Virus record (IMG/VR): IMGVR_UViG_3300028177_000022
Span: 1-30,231 of that record
DNA: 30,231 nt
From: a virus
Direction: 5' to 3' (one strand)
The notes beneath the pieces were generated by a model, which was not told the DNA's origin, did no database searches, and saw only the letters and a program-made list of their open reading frames with translations. The translations under genes were made by a program, and so were the position numbers. Positions 1-5,012 of this stretch are shown here, piece by piece (position 1 is the stretch's first letter; every line of letters begins with the position of its first letter).

Positions 1-177
1 GATTTTTAAGAATTTTTTGCGGAATATTTTTTTGATTGGCTATTTGTAAAGTAAGGGGGCCTATCTGGTAACTTTTAGAAAAACTTCTGGTTATTTGAGT
101 ATATTAGAATGTATATAGTAATAGAAAAAAAATTTTATAAAGTGGTGCATAGGGGGGGCGTGGGGTTGCTTGTATAT
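1..177. other. non-coding left edge
   Basis: I see no supportable gene here; the open frames are short and lack ribosome sites. The stretch is rich in A and T runs. It contains one partial copy (GTAAAGTAAGGG, 46-57) of the promoter motif found in full at 178-195, and a G-run at about 151-157. It may be the leader side of the first promoter or a region near a genome end; the window does not decide this. Confidence 0.5.
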
Positions 178-195
178 GTAAAGTAATGTTATAAT
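178..195 (+). promoter_or_regulatory. extended -10 promoter P1 (GTAAAGTAATGTTATAAT)
   Basis: The 18-base motif ends in TGTTATAAT, a perfect extended -10 (TG-N-TATAAT). A weak -35 candidate, TTGCTT (166-171), lies 18 bases upstream of the TATAAT. The same 18-mer recurs at 1184-1201 exactly and at 1584-1601 with one change, each time 30-45 bases before a gene start. That recurrence makes a promoter role likely. It fits a sigma70-type host polymerase. Confidence 0.8.
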
Positions 196-237
196 AGGGA
201 CATGGCAGTCCTTTCTGCCTACACAAGGAGTAACAAA

Positions 238-516
238 ATGAGAAACAAAATGAGTAAGCAAGTAAGTTGGAGAAAAGAGGAGGAAGGTGGCACAGACCTA
301 GCAGGACAAGAAGTGACATGGAAGGGCCAAACCTTTCTTATCCTTCGCGACGATAGGAAAGCTAATTGGTGTATCGGGTGGGGAATTGTTACAGTTAAAG
401 ACTTAGCCAATGACGAAGAGTATGGATTAAGTGGGCGGTACTTCGATGACCAAGGTTTCAATGAAGGAGCATTGGAGCACGGCGGAGTAGAATCCTTTCA
501 TTCAGCATATAACTAA
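238..516 (+). CDS. hypothetical early protein (92 aa)
   Basis: First gene after promoter P1. I chose the ATG at 238 because an AAGGAG ribosome site (225-230) sits 7 bases before it. An in-frame ATG at 202 lies only a few bases past the -10 box and has no ribosome site. The product is acidic at its C-terminal half and has several tryptophans in a predicted beta-rich middle (EVTWKGQTFLIL, WCIGWGIVTV). No cysteine cluster, membrane segment or known domain is visible, and I do not recognise the family. Position directly behind a strong promoter, alone with a 3' hairpin, suggests an early-expressed host-interaction gene; this is inference. Confidence 0.8.
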   Translation: MRNKMSKQVSWRKEEEGGTDLAGQEVTWKGQTFLILRDDRKANWCIGWGIVTVKDLANDEEYGLSGRYFDDQGFNEGALEHGGVESFHSAYN

Positions 517-541
517 CCAAGGGTTGGGGGGGAAACCCCCC
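514..541 (+). terminator. conserved double hairpin with GAAA loop (copy 1)
   Basis: Starting in the stop codon of the gene ending at 516, AACC/GGTT forms a small stem (515-525). It is followed directly by a perfect GGGGGG-GAAA-CCCCCC hairpin (526-541) with a GNRA tetraloop. There is no long T-tract, only TTCAATAATT, so it may be a weak terminator, an RNA 3'-end stabiliser or a translation control element. The downstream gene begins at 552, only 10 bases after the stem, with no Shine-Dalgarno sequence. A near copy follows the gene ending at 1483. Confidence 0.6.
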
Positions 542-551
542 TTCAATAATT

Positions 552-866
552 ATGAACAATGAATCAAGATACATTCACAACGGGTATTTAACATTCACAA
601 ATGTACCACATTTTAAATACCATACAGACGCAGGGCATGGTTGGGTTGAAGTATCTAAAGACCTAGCCAGTGCATTGGGGTTCGCTGATGAGATTAGTAC
701 CTATTCTTTTCACGATCAAGATAACTATTATTTGGAAGAAGACTGCGACGCAAGACTGTTGGTCGACGCATTAAAGAATCGAGGGCAGGTATATAGAATG
801 GACGATTGTTTTATGGAGGGCGATAGTTTCGTTCGAGACCTTGCTTCTGTAAGGAGGGGCGAATAA
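552..866 (+). CDS. conserved phage hypothetical protein (104 aa)
   Basis: I remember sequences with the pattern HGWVEV-K-L and YLEEDCDA from small marine-phage proteins, but no function is known to me. Here these occur at about residues 29-35 and 60-67 (GHGWVEVSKDL; YYLEEDCDARLLVDAL). The protein is acidic and soluble-looking. The ATG at 552 has no recognisable ribosome site because the GC hairpin 526-541 occupies that space. Translation may depend on the hairpin or on coupling to the preceding gene. Its stop overlaps the next start (TAATG at 866). Confidence 0.8.
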   Translation: MNNESRYIHNGYLTFTNVPHFKYHTDAGHGWVEVSKDLASALGFADEISTYSFHDQDNYYLEEDCDARLLVDALKNRGQVYRMDDCFMEGDSFVRDLASVRRGE

Positions 867-1072
867 TGAAACATGAAACATACGAAGAAATGACTGATGA
901 ACCAAAAGAAAAAATTAGTGAAGGATCGGCTTTTTATGAATGGGAAGATATGATGAAAGATGATGACTATGAGTATTGGTGGGAATTATCTCACGATCAG
1001 AAAAAATTAATGAAAGAATTTTATGATCATTGTTCTGGTTATGATGACTTAAAACATATCAAGGAGGGGTGA
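866..1072 (+). CDS. small acidic hypothetical protein (68 aa)
   Basis: The start overlaps the previous stop and is preceded by a strong AAGGAGGGG site at about 850-858. The product is very acidic, with many Asp, Glu, Lys, Tyr and Trp residues and no hydrophobic segment. I do not recognise the family. Small acidic phage proteins are often inhibitors of host DNA- or RNA-binding enzymes, but nothing specific shows that here. The gene ends just before the intrinsic terminator at 1097-1127. Confidence 0.75.
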   Translation: MKHETYEEMTDEPKEKISEGSAFYEWEDMMKDDDYEYWWELSHDQKKLMKEFYDHCSGYDDLKHIKEG

Positions 1073-1096
1073 ATAATTAGTTTCCTGTGGGAGATT

Positions 1097-1127
1097 GGAA
1101 GGGCTTCGGCCTTCCCTTTCTTTTTTT
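1097..1127 (+). terminator. intrinsic terminator with UUCG loop
   Basis: GGAAGG (1097-1102) pairs with CCTTCC (1110-1115). An inner C-TTCG-G tetraloop sits above one bulged G, and the T-rich run CTTTCTTTTTTT follows (to 1127). This is a textbook rho-independent terminator closing the transcription unit that began at P1. Confidence 0.9.
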
Positions 1128-1135
1128 GTTACCTA

Positions 1136-1165
1136 GTGACTGGTATCAAAGGACACCGAGATCGA
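1136..1165 (+). repeat. 30-base TGACTGGTATCAAAGG repeat, copy 1
   Basis: Copy 1 of a 30-base repeat whose 5' part is GTGACTGGTATCAAAGGACA and whose 3' part is CCGAGATCGA. It lies just after the terminator at 1097-1127 and begins 60 bases upstream of the TATAAT of promoter P2. Other copies are at 1538-1567, 2413-2432 (short) and 2437-2466. A regulatory binding site is the simplest reading. Confidence 0.8.
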
Positions 1166-1183
1166 ACCACGTTTTAGTAATAT

Positions 1184-1201
1184 GTAAAGTAATGTTATAA
1201 T
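1184..1201 (+). promoter_or_regulatory. extended -10 promoter P2
   Basis: Exact copy of the GTAAAGTAATGTTATAAT motif at 178-195, with TATAAT at 1196-1201 and an extended TG. It lies 30 bases before the ATG at 1232 and just downstream of repeat copy 1. Confidence 0.85.
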
Positions 1202-1231
1202 AATGATTCATTAACCACAAGGAGAAATACA

Positions 1232-1483
1232 ATGGAAAAAGCAACAGTACTAGATAGACCAGGCCAGATAGAAGCTTACAGAATGGCAGTCTTTAAGCAG
1301 GGCATCAAAGCTTTATTGATCGGTATGAAAATCAACAGTGGATACACTTCTACCGTATGCAGGAATTATGTATCAGGCCTTACTGGAAAAAGATACCCTG
1401 CAGGAAAGAAAGGGTTAACTACAGCGCTCGATGATCTTCAAGATTCGATCGATCGTTATAACCTTCCTATTATTTACGACTAA
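1232..1483 (+). CDS. hypothetical early protein (83 aa)
   Basis: The single gene of the second transcription unit. A ribosome site AAGGAGA sits 8 bases before the ATG. The sequence is mixed alpha with basic stretches (GLTGKRYPAGKKG, about residues 49-61) and an alanine/leucine helix near residues 18-32. It vaguely resembles small phage proteins found near early promoters, but I cannot name a family. It is followed by the second copy of the conserved GNRA hairpin, as is the first gene (238-516). The two units therefore share both promoter and 3' element although the proteins are unrelated. Confidence 0.8.
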   Translation: MEKATVLDRPGQIEAYRMAVFKQGIKALLIGMKINSGYTSTVCRNYVSGLTGKRYPAGKKGLTTALDDLQDSIDRYNLPIIYD

Positions 1484-1509
1484 CCAAGGGTTGGGGGTGA
1501 AAGCCCCCA
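1481..1509 (+). terminator. conserved double hairpin with GAAA loop (copy 2)
   Basis: TAACCAAGGGTTGGGGG at the stop codon is identical to the sequence after the gene ending at 516. GGGGG (1493-1497) pairs with CCCCC (1504-1508) around a T-G wobble and a GAAA loop (1499-1502). It is followed by CATCAAAAATTATGAA, matching copy 1, but the ATG at this place opens only a six-codon frame. It has no clean T-tract, so a terminator role is probable but not certain. Confidence 0.6.
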
Positions 1510-1537
1510 TCAAAAATTATGAAGATTTTTTTGGGTA

Positions 1538-1567
1538 GTGACTGGTATCAAAGGGCATCGAGATCGA
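1538..1567 (+). repeat. 30-base TGACTGGTATCAAAGG repeat, copy 2
   Basis: Matches copy 1 in 28 of 30 positions (GGGCAT in place of GGACAC). It starts 58 bases upstream of the TATAAT of promoter P3, nearly the same spacing as copy 1 to P2, which supports a promoter-linked operator or activator site. Confidence 0.8.
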
Positions 1568-1583
1568 GATTATTTTTAAATAA

Positions 1584-1601
1584 GTAAAGTAGTGTTATAA
1601 T
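1584..1601 (+). promoter_or_regulatory. extended -10 promoter P3
   Basis: GTAAAGTAGTGTTATAAT, one base different from P1 and P2, with TG-T-TATAAT at 1593-1601. It precedes the gene starting at 1630 by 28 bases. Confidence 0.85.
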
Positions 1602-1629
1602 TATAAAACACAATTAGAGAGGTACAAAA

Positions 1630-2361
1630 ATGACAAAATTATTAAGTATTAACGCAGATGCAAAGACAATAAAAGGAAACAAAAAAGGCTTTATGACGGC
1701 CATACAATATTTAAGCCCTTATAAGGATAGCGGGGTTAACTTGTGCGCCAATGCAGACAACGCACAATGTCATATTGCATGTTTAAAATCTTCAGGTCGC
1801 ATGGTTATGGCATTCGATGCACGATTAAACCGTACTAGATTATATTTAAATAATCAGGCAGAATATTTTAGGCAATTAGTAAAAGAGATTAAAGCATTTA
1901 TTAAAAAGGCTGAACAAAACAATTTAACCCCTTTAGTGCGCTTGAATGGGACGAGTGATATACGTTGGGAAAATGTCGGGTTTTATTCTGAAGGCGTTTA
2001 TTATCGTAACATTATGGAGTGCTTTGAAAACGTTCAATTTTACGACTATACCAAAATCCCAAATAGAGAAAAAAGCATCAACGGCGTTCAAAGCTTCCCG
2101 ACTAACTACGATTTAACATTTTCTTATTCAGGGGCCCCAAGTTTTAAAAGGTTTAATGACCGTGCAATAAAAGAAGGTAAACGAGTTGCGGTTGTATTTG
2201 ATAAGCTTGTAAATATACCCGTAACGTTTCATGGTCGCAAAGTTGTAAGCGGGGATGATACAGATATAAGGCATCTAGATCCTAAAAATACAATCGTGGC
2301 TTTATATGCAAAAGGTAAAGCCCGGAAGGATCAAAGCGGTTTCGTGGTAAAATGCAAGTAA
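1630..2361 (+). CDS. GP88-like conserved phage protein (243 aa)
   Basis: The sequence resembles the phage family typified by mycobacteriophage L5 gp88, whose function is not established. The shared pattern is an N-terminal N-A-K-T-I-K-G stretch (here DAKTIKGNKKGF, about residues 10-21). A cysteine group follows (C39, then C47 and C51 in NAQCHIACLKSSGR), then a basic RTRLY segment. Next comes the strongly conserved VRLNGTSDIRWE (about 103-114). The clustered cysteines could bind a metal. A GAGGT ribosome site precedes the ATG. It is alone in its transcription unit between P3 and the terminator at 2381-2407 and directly borders the origin-like region, so a role in replication or early takeover is possible. 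The family assignment is from memory. Confidence 0.75.
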   Translation: MTKLLSINADAKTIKGNKKGFMTAIQYLSPYKDSGVNLCANADNAQCHIACLKSSGRMVMAFDARLNRTRLYLNNQAEYFRQLVKEIKAFIKKAEQNNLTPLVRLNGTSDIRWENVGFYSEGVYYRNIMECFENVQFYDYTKIPNREKSINGVQSFPTNYDLTFSYSGAPSFKRFNDRAIKEGKRVAVVFDKLVNIPVTFHGRKVVSGDDTDIRHLDPKNTIVALYAKGKARKDQSGFVVKCK

Positions 2362-2380
2362 GAACAGAGTACCTTGTGGG

Positions 2381-2407
2381 GGGCAGAGAAATCTGCCCTT
2401 TTTATTT
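2381..2407 (+). terminator. intrinsic terminator with GAAA loop
   Basis: GGGCAGA (2381-2387) pairs perfectly with TCTGCCC (2392-2398) around a GAAA tetraloop, followed by TTTTTATTT. It closes the unit of the GP88-like gene. Confidence 0.9.
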
Positions 2408-2412
2408 ACCTA

Positions 2413-2466
2413 GTGACTGGTATCAAAGGACAATGAGTGACTGGTATCAAAGGACATCGCCATCGA
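2413..2466 (+). repeat. 30-base repeat, copies 3 and 4 in tandem
   Basis: A 20-base short copy (GTGACTGGTATCAAAGGACA, 2413-2432) and a full copy (2437-2466, with CGCCATCGA at its end) lie four bases apart. As with copy 1, they directly follow a terminator and are preceded by CCTA. No extended -10 promoter follows closely; instead the TGTTCCAA array begins at 2500. Confidence 0.8.
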
Positions 2467-2499
2467 CATTGGGTTTACGATAAGTTTTACTTATCAATT

Positions 2500-2523
2500 T
2501 GTTCCAATGTTCCAATGTTCCAA
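2500..2523 (+). repeat. TGTTCCAA octamer array A (three tandem copies)
   Basis: Three perfect head-to-tail TGTTCCAA units at 2500-2507, 2508-2515 and 2516-2523. This is the left-most cluster of a family of 13 octamers in the non-coding region. Confidence 0.9.
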
Positions 2524-2626
2524 CCCAAAACAAGTATACATAGGATTTTTCAGGATTCCGAAAGTCAAGAGACCTGATTTCGCGGTGCAATAAAAAAGCC
2601 TGTGAGCATATCGTACTTAAAACAGT

Positions 2627-2642
2627 GTGGAACATTGGAACA
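2627..2642 (-). repeat. TGTTCCAA array B (two inverted copies)
   Basis: Two tandem octamers in opposite orientation: GTGGAACA (2627-2634, one change from the consensus complement) and TTGGAACA (2635-2642). They are flanked by GTGT and CACAC, so the pair sits inside a short imperfect inverted repeat. Confidence 0.85.
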
Positions 2643-2660
2643 GCACACAAAATATACAGC

Positions 2661-2702
2661 ACTATATATATATAATATTAATATTTATAGTAGTAGTAGT
2701 AA
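2661..2702. promoter_or_regulatory. A+T tract followed by TAG triplets
   Basis: An alternating TA tract (CTATATATATATAATATTAA) runs into TTTA and then four TAG triplets plus TAA (2688-2702). It lies between octamer arrays B and C and 26 bases before the DnaA box. It could be a DNA-unwinding element. TAG triplets recall the DnaA-trio of bacterial origins, but the order and strand relative to the box differ from the Bacillus subtilis arrangement I remember. Confidence 0.45.
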
Positions 2703-2728
2703 GGGTTTAAAGGAATTCGCACCAATAG

Positions 2729-2749
2729 TTATCCACAAGTTAATCCACA
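2729..2749 (+). promoter_or_regulatory. two DnaA-box-like nonamers
   Basis: TTATCCACA at 2729-2737 is the consensus bacterial DnaA box. TAATCCACA at 2741-2749 is one mismatch away and in the same orientation, three bases later. Closely paired boxes of this kind are usual at oriC-type origins. Here they sit between the TAG triplets and octamer array C. Confidence 0.65.
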
Positions 2750-2769
2750 GATTTTGTGTAGCTTTACAT

Positions 2770-2806
2770 ATGGAACACGTTGGAACATGGAACAGACTTT
2801 GGAACA
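2770..2806 (-). repeat. TGTTCCAA array C (four inverted copies)
   Basis: Four octamers on the minus strand: ATGGAACA (2770-2777, one change), TTGGAACA (2780-2787), ATGGAACA (2787-2794, one change) and TTGGAACA (2799-2806). Confidence 0.85.
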
Positions 2807-2961
2807 GACCCGAATCCTATTAAATCAATGAAATCAACGAGATAGCACCTACAAGGCTCGTAGCGAGATAATTAGTAAACTTGAACCTTACCTATCAACC
2901 CTTACTAGAACGTCGCATACAGAGCCAATATGACAACTTAAATTTTACAAGTATCAAGACC

Positions 2962-3003
2962 TGTTCCAATAATCGTGTTCCAATCTGTTCCAATCTGTTC
3001 CAA
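2962..3003 (+). repeat. TGTTCCAA array D (four copies)
   Basis: Four perfect TGTTCCAA units at 2962-2969, 2976-2983, 2986-2993 and 2996-3003. The last three are about one helical turn (10 bases) apart. The array ends 19 bases before the TTGACA of the next promoter candidate. Confidence 0.9.
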
Positions 3004-3021
3004 TAATAATTAAAGTATTAG

Positions 3022-3056
3022 TTGACATGTCTGAAATAGTAGCGTAATGTTTTATG
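3022..3056 (+). promoter_or_regulatory. candidate promoter of the small-gene operon
   Basis: A perfect TTGACA (3022-3027) is followed after 17 bases by TAATGT (3045-3050), a weak -10. The stretch GTAATGTTTTATG (3044-3056) also resembles the GTAATGTTATAATG core of P1-P3. It is the only promoter-like sequence before the gene at 3094, and octamer array D sits just upstream, so the array could control it. The -10 choice is uncertain. Confidence 0.5.
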
Positions 3057-3093
3057 TAGCTTTACTAATTTTTAACCACACGAGGAACTAAAA

Positions 3094-3297
3094 ATGAATA
3101 TTAAAATAACTAGAAACGAGTACGGAACTTTAGAGTTTGATGGAACTTTTGAAGAGAAAGACGCAGTAAGACAAGAATTAAATGAGAGAATTAAAAAAGC
3201 TAAAGAGGCTAGTGAGGTTTTGTTTCAATTAATAAAAGACCTAGAATTTCAGAAATTAGAATTAATTGTGAGCAACCACACGGGAGAAACAGTATGA
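3094..3297 (+). CDS. hypothetical protein with helical middle (67 aa)
   Basis: First gene of the small-gene operon. A GAGGA ribosome site precedes the ATG by 8 bases. The N-terminus is a short beta-like segment (MNIKITRNEYGTLEF). The rest is a charged amphipathic helix (about residues 20-55) that may form a coiled coil. I do not recognise the family. Its stop overlaps the next start (ATGA at 3294). Confidence 0.75.
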   Translation: MNIKITRNEYGTLEFDGTFEEKDAVRQELNERIKKAKEASEVLFQLIKDLEFQKLELIVSNHTGETV

Positions 3298-3458
3298 ATA
3301 TGACAGATGAACTTGACGAAATAATGGGGTGGACTTCCACCTCATATGAGGGAGAAAAGGCATGGGAGATAGTAGGCGGACGCATGTCAGGCACTGATTA
3401 CAAACTTGCATTATTAAGACTACAAGGAGATTCAAATGAACCCAATGAGAGATATTAA
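3294..3458 (+). CDS. small hypothetical protein (54 aa)
   Basis: The frame opens at an ATGA overlap with the previous gene and runs to a TAA at 3456. A GGGAGA ribosome site lies 8 bases upstream. The product begins MNMTDELDEIMGW and ends with LRLQGDSNEPNERY. It is acidic with no visible domain. Its last codons overlap the ribosome site and start of the next gene, so translational coupling is likely. A shorter end would not change the reading. Function unknown. Confidence 0.65.
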   Translation: MNMTDELDEIMGWTSTSYEGEKAWEIVGGRMSGTDYKLALLRLQGDSNEPNERY

Positions 3459-3645
3459 TAAATCAAGGGGGAATTGCCCCAACCTCACTTGGTCGGGCAG
3501 ACCATCGGAAACTACACCAAAAACCAAATGTGGCTCGACAGGATGGTACGGAAAACCTGTCGCATGTCATGAGTGTGAAACAAAACATGACCAAGAAACA
3601 CAACCCTATTACCCCGACGACGATTACGATGACGGACTTAATTAA
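3436..3645 (+). CDS. small cysteine-containing protein (69 aa)
   Basis: The start ATG at 3436 has AAGGAG seven bases before it, lying inside the preceding gene. Cysteines at residues 14, 32, 44 and 47 (NCPN; TKCGS; VACHECE) could form a zinc-ribbon-like site, although the first pair is widely spaced. The C-terminus is an acidic, tyrosine-rich tail (YYPDDDYDDG). Small zinc-ribbon proteins of this kind are common in early regions of phages; no function can be assigned. Confidence 0.7.
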   Translation: MNPMRDINKSRGNCPNLTWSGRPSETTPKTKCGSTGWYGKPVACHECETKHDQETQPYYPDDDYDDGLN

Positions 3646-3658
3646 AAAGGAGATTCAA

Positions 3659-3835
3659 ATGAATATAACAGAAGAGGAAATTAAAGAAGTTGTCAAAGAG
3701 CTAACGAATATGACAGAAGAGCGAATTAAAAAAGAAGTACTCTATGATTTATGGCTAGGCGATAAACTTTTTACTGAAGAGCAAGATGAGGTGATAGAAA
3801 CTGAAATCCAAAAACGACTACAAGGAGAATCATAA
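3659..3835 (+). CDS. small charged helical protein (58 aa)
   Basis: I take ATG 3659, not an earlier in-frame ATG at 3530, because AAGGAG (3647-3652) is ideally placed and the earlier start would overlap the 3436-3645 gene extensively. The 17 bases AAGGAGATTCAAATGAA at this start are identical to those at the 3436 start. The protein is almost entirely Glu/Lys/Ile helix and ends with KRLQGES, resembling the RLQGDS near the end of the 3294-3458 product. Function unknown. Confidence 0.75.
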   Translation: MNITEEEIKEVVKELTNMTEERIKKEVLYDLWLGDKLFTEEQDEVIETEIQKRLQGES

Positions 3836-4491
3836 TGATTAGAATGACATGGAAACAGTTTGAAGATAAGTATCAATTTGAAACAGATGAGAACGGCTCA
3901 CAATTATTCTCGGCTCAAGACAGTCGCAAGATAGATGTTGAGGAAGAACACGGAGACAATGCTTGGCGATATATTTGGACAGTCTGTTCCGAGGGCAGTG
4001 ATGAATACTTTGTTGCGGGGTATGCCGTTGTCAATCGCATGGACTACATGATTGCAACAGTACCCAATGATTTTTCAGCAGAAAAGTGTGAGATGGGAGA
4101 GTCAGTTGAGATTGTCGAGGACTATGATGAACTATCACAAAGACCCAAGAACGAGTTGGCTATCAGCCCCAAACAAATAGAGGGGTATCCCCAACTCAAT
4201 ACCTACCTCCACTATAAAAATTACGACCTATGGATAGACAACCATCTTGTCAAAGTCGAGATATTTGCCGAGCAGAACATGGATGACTATGTATGGTTCA
4301 GCCTAGCGATTGACGGAGAGGTCATGGAGACGTCCGAGTATAGTGATTGGAATCCTGAAGAAGAGGACGAGAAAGGGGAGTTCGACTTTGATGAGCTAGT
4401 CAAGACCGAACTCATGGGTAACCGATACTTGGGCAGAGATATTGTTGCCGATACATTTATGAAAATAACTTTAGAGGAGGTAACATCATGA
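3835..4491 (+). CDS. hypothetical acidic protein (218 aa)
   Basis: The largest gene of the first half of the small-gene array. The ATG overlaps the previous stop (TAATG) and has AAGGAG 7 bases upstream. The protein is acidic with many aromatic residues. The N-terminal half (to about residue 80) looks like a compact beta-rich fold (WRYIWTVCSEG, YFVAGYAVVNRMDYMIATVP). The C-terminal half has a second beta-rich unit (YDLWIDNHLVKVEIF, YVWFSLAIDGEVMETSEYSDWNP) and an acidic linker. Two domains are therefore likely. I do not recognise either. No metal site or membrane segment is seen. Confidence 0.8.
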   Translation: MIRMTWKQFEDKYQFETDENGSQLFSAQDSRKIDVEEEHGDNAWRYIWTVCSEGSDEYFVAGYAVVNRMDYMIATVPNDFSAEKCEMGESVEIVEDYDELSQRPKNELAISPKQIEGYPQLNTYLHYKNYDLWIDNHLVKVEIFAEQNMDDYVWFSLAIDGEVMETSEYSDWNPEEEDEKGEFDFDELVKTELMGNRYLGRDIVADTFMKITLEEVTS

Positions 4492-4631
4492 GTAAAAAAG
4501 CTCAAAGCCAATACCACGAACTTGTAAAAGATATTTTGTGGACTTTTGTTAATGAAAAAGATATTCCTGAGATTGAAAAACAAGTTAATGAAGTCCGTAA
4601 AGAATTCAACCAACGCAAACTAGGAGAGTGA
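4488..4631 (+). CDS. small hypothetical protein (47 aa)
   Basis: Opens at ATGA overlapping the preceding stop, with GAGGAGG (about 4473-4480) as ribosome site, and ends TGA at 4629-4631. The product is a charged helical protein (IEKQVNEVRKEFNQRKLGE at the end), probably all alpha. Function unknown. Overlap with both neighbours and good ribosome sites support it as real despite its size. Confidence 0.7.
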   Translation: MSKKAQSQYHELVKDILWTFVNEKDIPEIEKQVNEVRKEFNQRKLGE

Positions 4632-4633
4632 AC

Positions 4634-4861
4634 ATGGAAACAGAAGTAACAAAGAAGTACAGGATATACAGATACATTAATGACATATCAATAAATGGTA
4701 AAGAGTTTATTTGTGAGGATGATGGCTCGATCAAATTGTTCGATAGTGAAGACCACGCAAAGGCATTCATTAAAGAGGGCGACCCGTCAATCGATGTGGA
4801 GGCTGACGACCTACTACATGAATATGGACTAGACATTGAGGAGGATGATGATGGAGTTTAA
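4634..4861 (+). CDS. hypothetical protein (75 aa)
   Basis: I place the start at ATG 4634, seven bases after TAGGAG; an in-frame GTG at 4628 sits too close to that site. The N-terminal half is a beta-like segment (KKYRIYRYINDISINGKEFIC). It is followed by a very acidic C-terminus (DIEEDDDGV). The form F-DSEDHAKAFI suggests a small alpha/beta fold. I know no function. It overlaps the next gene. Confidence 0.75.
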   Translation: METEVTKKYRIYRYINDISINGKEFICEDDGSIKLFDSEDHAKAFIKEGDPSIDVEADDLLHEYGLDIEEDDDGV

Positions 4862-5012
4862 TACTGATTCACTGGACGAGTACTGCCGAAATACATTCGG
4901 TCATAGCAATTGGGAGTTTATTGAAACCAAGCCTGACCATGTAATTGTGAAGTTTAACAAAGAACCTTTGGAGGACGATGACATGAGCGAATTTGAGAGA
5001 GGAGAACGATAA
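4851..5012 (+). CDS. small hypothetical protein (53 aa)
   Basis: Two adjacent in-frame ATGs (4848, 4851) follow GAGGAGG. I prefer 4851 for spacing, but 4848 is possible. The frame ends TAA at 5010-5012, overlapping the next ATG. The sequence pattern WEFIETKPDHVIVKF suggests a beta hairpin, with an acidic tail (EDDDMSEFERGER). No recognisable family. Confidence 0.65.
   Translation: MEFNTDSLDEYCRNTFGHSNWEFIETKPDHVIVKFNKEPLEDDDMSEFERGER

Larger units (their letters stand above)
2408..3093. other. non-coding, origin-like control region
   Basis: About 690 bases without a credible gene. Open frames at 2447-2662 (minus) and 2602-2823 (plus) run through repeats and lack ribosome sites. In order it holds repeat copies 3/4, thirteen TGTTCCAA/TTGGAACA octamers in four clusters, an A+T tract (about 2661-2689), TAG triplets (2688-2702), and two DnaA-box-like nonamers (2729-2749). 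After 2820 comes an unremarkable stretch, then four more octamers and a TTGACA promoter candidate. This combination of an initiator-type box, iterated short sites and an A+T tract is what replication origins of plasmids and phages look like. An operator array controlling the small-gene operon is the alternative. Confidence 0.6.

Noticed and set aside
202-237. Upstream ATG extension of the first gene
   Set aside because: It would begin a few bases after the -10 box without a ribosome site, whereas AAGGAG at 225-230 clearly serves the ATG at 238.
2447-2662. 71-aa frame on the minus strand
   Set aside because: Reads through octamer arrays and repeat copy 4; no ribosome site and opposite to all neighbours.
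2602-2823. 73-aa frame on the plus strand in the origin-like region
   Set aside because: No ribosome site. It runs across the TTGGAACA repeats, TA tract, TAG triplets and DnaA boxes; the translation is dominated by these repeats. Non-coding is more likely.
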